A DNA stretch of 64,000 nucleotides, taken from the NCBI GenBank assembly GCA_049323435.1, contig JBMOMX010000017.1, positions 75,826 to 139,825 of the forward strand, written 5' to 3'. This document shows, one piece after another, positions 61,283 through 64,000 of the stretch. Numbering within the stretch: position 1 is the stretch's first letter; each line of letters opens with the position of its first letter. The translations under genes were made by a program, and so were the position numbers. The stretch comes from UBA11222 sp049323435 (lineage in GTDB: Bacteria; Pseudomonadota; Alphaproteobacteria; UBA11222). Below the pieces are notes generated by a model. It had not been told where the DNA came from. It made no database searches and was given only the letters and a program-made list of their open reading frames with translations.

Positions 61283-62387
61283 GCGCACGGTAAAAGAAGC
61301 AGAAGACGAAATTCAATCCGATCAATTGGAGGGATTTCCGCACCCGCGCGAAACGGCAGAACTTATAGGTCATCATGAAGCGCTGAGCACCGTAGCCGCA
61401 GCCATCGCCGCCGGGCGGATGCATCATGCCTGGCTGATATCCGGGCCCAAAGGCATTGGCAAGGCAACACTGGCCTATCGCATTGCGCGCACCCTGCTTA
61501 AATATGGCGCGGGTTCACCGGTGCCGCCCGATCTGGCTATGCCGGAGGGAGACACGGTCTTTGGCTGGATCAGGGCCCTTTCGCATCCGGACTTTCTGCT
61601 GTTGCGCAGACAGGTGGACGATACCGGCCGTATTCAGAATGTCATTTCAGTGAATGTGGCGCGCAAGGCGGCTGATTTTTTTGCCCTGAGCGCTGGCGAG
61701 GGCGGCTGGCGGGTCTGCATTGTCGATAGTGTGGATGACATGAATCTGGCCGCCGCCAACGCCCTGCTGAAAATTCTGGAGGAACCTCCGAAGCGGTCAG
61801 TCTTTCTGCTGATCAGCCATTCGCCCGGCGGGCTGTTGCCGACCATACGTTCGCGGTGCCGGAAATTAATGCTCAGCCCGCTGGGCGATCAGGATCTGGT
61901 TCGCTGCGTCCGTGCGCATTTTTCTGAACTTGACGGGGACGATCTGGCACTAGCGGCGAGGCTGGCGGGGGGCAGTCCCGGCCGGGCATTGGCTATACTT
62001 CGCGACGGCGGGCTTGACCGGTTCCGGGAAATGCTGACGCTGCTGATGGGCCTGCCGGAAATTGATATTGCCGCCCTGCATGCGCTGGGTGACCGTCTGT
62101 CACGGGCAAATGCGGAGCAGGATTTTGATTTATTGATGGAAATGCTGACGGGCTGGCTGGCGCGGATGATCCGGGCGGGTGCATCCGGTATTATTCCAGA
62201 GGAATTGGCCGCCGGCGAGACTGCGCTGATTGCGCGCCTGTGCAAGGCGGTGCCCCTTGATCAATGGACCGAGGTATGGGAGAACATCAACACGCTCTTG
62301 CGGCGCGCAGATAGTGTCAATCTCAGCCGTAAGCAGATTGTTTTAAGCATTTTTTCACGACTGGCCCAAACGGCGCAACGCCGTTAA
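61275..62387 (+). CDS. holB: DNA polymerase III subunit delta'
   Basis: HolB is a clamp-loader ATPase-like subunit. The 370-residue protein has HHAWLISGPKGIGKATLAYRIARTLLKYG (Walker A), VDSVDDMNLAAANALLKILEEPPKRSVFLLISHSPGGLLPTIRSRCRKL (Walker B-like and arginine finger SRC region). The zinc-binding cysteine group of E. coli delta' is absent, as in other alphaproteobacteria. It follows tmk and precedes metG, the common order for this class. Confidence 0.94.
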   Translation: MARRTVKEAEDEIQSDQLEGFPHPRETAELIGHHEALSTVAAAIAAGRMHHAWLISGPKGIGKATLAYRIARTLLKYGAGSPVPPDLAMPEGDTVFGWIRALSHPDFLLLRRQVDDTGRIQNVISVNVARKAADFFALSAGEGGWRVCIVDSVDDMNLAAANALLKILEEPPKRSVFLLISHSPGGLLPTIRSRCRKLMLSPLGDQDLVRCVRAHFSELDGDDLALAARLAGGSPGRALAILRDGGLDRFREMLTLLMGLPEIDIAALHALGDRLSRANAEQDFDLLMEMLTGWLARMIRAGASGIIPEELAAGETALIARLCKAVPLDQWTEVWENINTLLRRADSVNLSRKQIVLSIFSRLAQTAQRR

Positions 62388-62407
62388 CCTATCCCGAAAG
62401 CTCAACT

Positions 62408-63943
62408 GTGACCCAGCGTTTTTACATTACCACGGCGATTTCCTATCCCAATGGGCCGCCGCATATCGGCCATGCCTATGAAGCGATCGCCACCGATGTG
62501 CTGGCGCGGTTCAAGCGGCTGGATGGCTATGAGGTCATGTTCCTGACCGGCACGGATGAATATGGCCAGAAGATGGAACAGACTGCGCGCAAGGAAGGCA
62601 TCTCACCGGGTGAACTTGCCGACCGTAACACGCCGCTGTTCCGCGAAATGGTGCGGCGGCTGAATTGCAGCAATGATGATTTCATCGGCACGCGCGAGCC
62701 GCGCCACCACAAGGCGGTGTCGCATCTGTGGCGGCAGATGGCGGCGAAGGGCGATATTTTTCTGGGCAAATATGCCGGCTGGTATTCGGTGCGCGACGAA
62801 GCCTTTTACGGCGAGGATGAGCTGAGCACAGGCGCGGATGGGCAAAAGCTCGCGCCGACCGGCACGCCGGTGACCTGGGTGGAGGAGGAAAGTTATTTCT
62901 TCCGCCTGTCGGCCTATGACGACCGGCTGCTGGCGCATTATGACGCGCATCCGGATTTTATTCTGCCGCATACGCGCCGCAACGAAGTGGTGAATTTTGT
63001 CAAATCCGGGCTGAAGGATTTATCCATTTCGCGCACCAGTTTTGACTGGGGTATTCCGGTGCCGGATGACGCCAGACATGTGATGTATGTGTGGCTTGAT
63101 GCGCTGACCAATTATATTTCGGCGATTGGTTATCCTGACGGCGAAGCGTATAAAAAATTCTGGCCCGCCGATGTGCATATTATCGGCAAGGATATTGTAC
63201 GCTTTCACGCCATTTACTGGCCGGCCTTTTTGATGTCGGCGGGCGTGCCATTGCCCAAACGGGTGTTCGGCCATGGCTTTCTGCAAAGCCAGGGCGAGAA
63301 AATGTCGAAATCGCTGGGAAATGTCGTCAGCCCGCTCGATCTGGTGGACCGTTACGGGCTGGATCAGATGCGCTATTTCTTTATGCGCGAGGTGCCGTTC
63401 GGCAGTGATGGCAATTATTCGCATGAATCTCTGGTCAACCGCACAAATGCGGATTTGGCGAATGATCTGGGCAATCTGGCGCAACGCTCGCTGTCGATGA
63501 TTGCGAAAAATTGCGGCGGTGCGGTTCCCGCGCCCGGTGCATTTTCCGCCGCCGATCAGGCCTTGCTGGATGAGGCGGACATGATGCTGGCAAAGGCGCG
63601 CGCGCACATGGAGGCGCAGGCGATCCATCTGGCGCTGGGCGAGGTGTGGAAAATCGTCGCAGACGCCAACCGCTATTTCGCCGATCAGGCGCCCTGGGCG
63701 CTGGCGAAAACGGATGTGCCACGGATGCAGACGGTGCTGTATGTGACGGCGGAGGTGGTGCGGCAAGTCTGTATTCTGGCGCAGCCGGTGATCCCGGACA
63801 GCGCCGCCGCCTTGCTGGATCAGTTGGCGGTAGCAGCCGATGCGCGCAATTTTGCGGCGTTGAATGTGGCGCACCGTCTGAAACCGGGCGCGCCCTTACC
63901 GCCGCCGTCCGGCGTTTTCCCGCGTTATGTGGAAAAGGCCTAG
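62408..63943 (+). CDS. metG: Methionine--tRNA ligase
   Basis: MetRS charges tRNA-Met. The 511-residue enzyme has the HIGH motif in TAISYPNGPPHIGHAYEAIATDVLARF, LTGTDEYGQKMEQTA, SFDWGIPVPDD and YVWLDALTNYISAIGYP, and the KMSKS motif GHGFLQSQGEKMSKSLGNVV. It lacks a zinc-knuckle and the C-terminal dimerisation domain, so it is the short form typical of alphaproteobacteria. Start is a GTG at 62408. Confidence 0.96.
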   Translation: MTQRFYITTAISYPNGPPHIGHAYEAIATDVLARFKRLDGYEVMFLTGTDEYGQKMEQTARKEGISPGELADRNTPLFREMVRRLNCSNDDFIGTREPRHHKAVSHLWRQMAAKGDIFLGKYAGWYSVRDEAFYGEDELSTGADGQKLAPTGTPVTWVEEESYFFRLSAYDDRLLAHYDAHPDFILPHTRRNEVVNFVKSGLKDLSISRTSFDWGIPVPDDARHVMYVWLDALTNYISAIGYPDGEAYKKFWPADVHIIGKDIVRFHAIYWPAFLMSAGVPLPKRVFGHGFLQSQGEKMSKSLGNVVSPLDLVDRYGLDQMRYFFMREVPFGSDGNYSHESLVNRTNADLANDLGNLAQRSLSMIAKNCGGAVPAPGAFSAADQALLDEADMMLAKARAHMEAQAIHLALGEVWKIVADANRYFADQAPWALAKTDVPRMQTVLYVTAEVVRQVCILAQPVIPDSAAALLDQLAVAADARNFAALNVAHRLKPGAPLPPPSGVFPRYVEKA

Positions 63944-63946
63944 AAG

Positions 63947-64000
63947 ATGACGATTTCAGGCAAAATCACTTTAGTGACCCCGGCGACCCCCTCCCAACCT
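63947..64000 (+). CDS. Start of an unidentified gene (partial)
   Basis: An ATG 4 bases after the metG stop opens a frame of 18 residues, MTISGKITLVTPATPSQP, that runs off the window. GGCC and AAGAAG precede it. The pattern ITLVTPA resembles the beginning of GT4-type glycosyltransferases. A TatD nuclease, which usually follows metG in alphaproteobacteria, would not begin like this. Family cannot be decided from 18 residues. Confidence 0.4.
   Translation, partial: MTISGKITLVTPATPSQP

Overview
The window is a chromosomal stretch of a Gram-negative bacterium, most probably an alphaproteobacterium of Rhodospirillales-like type. This rests on gene order and gene families: mur/fts cluster - lpxC - bamD - recN - ligA; mltB-like - rlpA - dacA - tmk - holB - metG; an IalB-family exported protein; and an FtsZ that ends in LDIPAFLRRTAN. 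I cannot place it more closely from the sequence alone. Most of the window is ordinary, G+C-rich core genome with tight gene spacing.

1-15,506 (+ strand) is the division and cell-wall cluster: end of murD, ftsW, murG, murC, murB, ddl, ftsQ, ftsA, ftsZ, then lpxC, bamD, recN and ligA. Many neighbours share an ATGA or GTGA stop/start overlap. 15,503-22,255 (- strand) holds an aminopeptidase P, prmA, a UvrD/PcrA helicase, an exported pentapeptide-repeat protein, a hotdog thioesterase and a left-handed beta-helix acyltransferase. 22,395-31,033 (+) is metabolic and accessory: an FAD-linked D-2-hydroxyacid dehydrogenase, a long palindromic repeat, a DUF2283 protein, an A+T-rich TPR membrane protein, and two acyl-CoA dehydrogenases that flank a zinc-type uptake cluster (His-rich small protein, porin, binding protein, permease, no ATPase).

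31,037-32,709 (-) is a small accessory module: higB-higA toxin-antitoxin, with an inverted-repeat operator, followed on the same strand by a protein with a nucleoside-2-deoxyribosyltransferase/TIR-like domain, a fold used by several anti-phage effectors. This is the best candidate in the window for a poorly described system. Then come ilvD, a formate/nitrite transporter, a hypothetical gene, a class II DAHP synthase, an MDR oxidoreductase, an exported LPPGL-repeat protein, an aldo/keto reductase, a PatB/MalY-type lyase, purB, radC, map, a CinA-like protein, a small exported protein, a triple 16-bp repeat with a strong terminator, tRNA-Arg(CCT), proline iminopeptidase and an IalB protein.

47,988-53,716 (-) is a complete selenocysteine operon in the order selA-selB-tRNA-Sec-selD. 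The SelD is fused to an N-terminal FAD-dependent pyridine nucleotide oxidoreductase. All parts needed to make and insert selenocysteine are here, so the genome should encode at least one selenoprotein, but I found none in the window. The remainder holds a MAPEG protein, a luciferase-like monooxygenase and an amidohydrolase, tRNA-Ser(TGA), and the peptidoglycan/DNA-metabolism run from the MltB-like transglycosylase to metG. A 33-bp element occurs upstream of both the second acyl-CoA dehydrogenase and the amidohydrolase, which are 26 kb apart.
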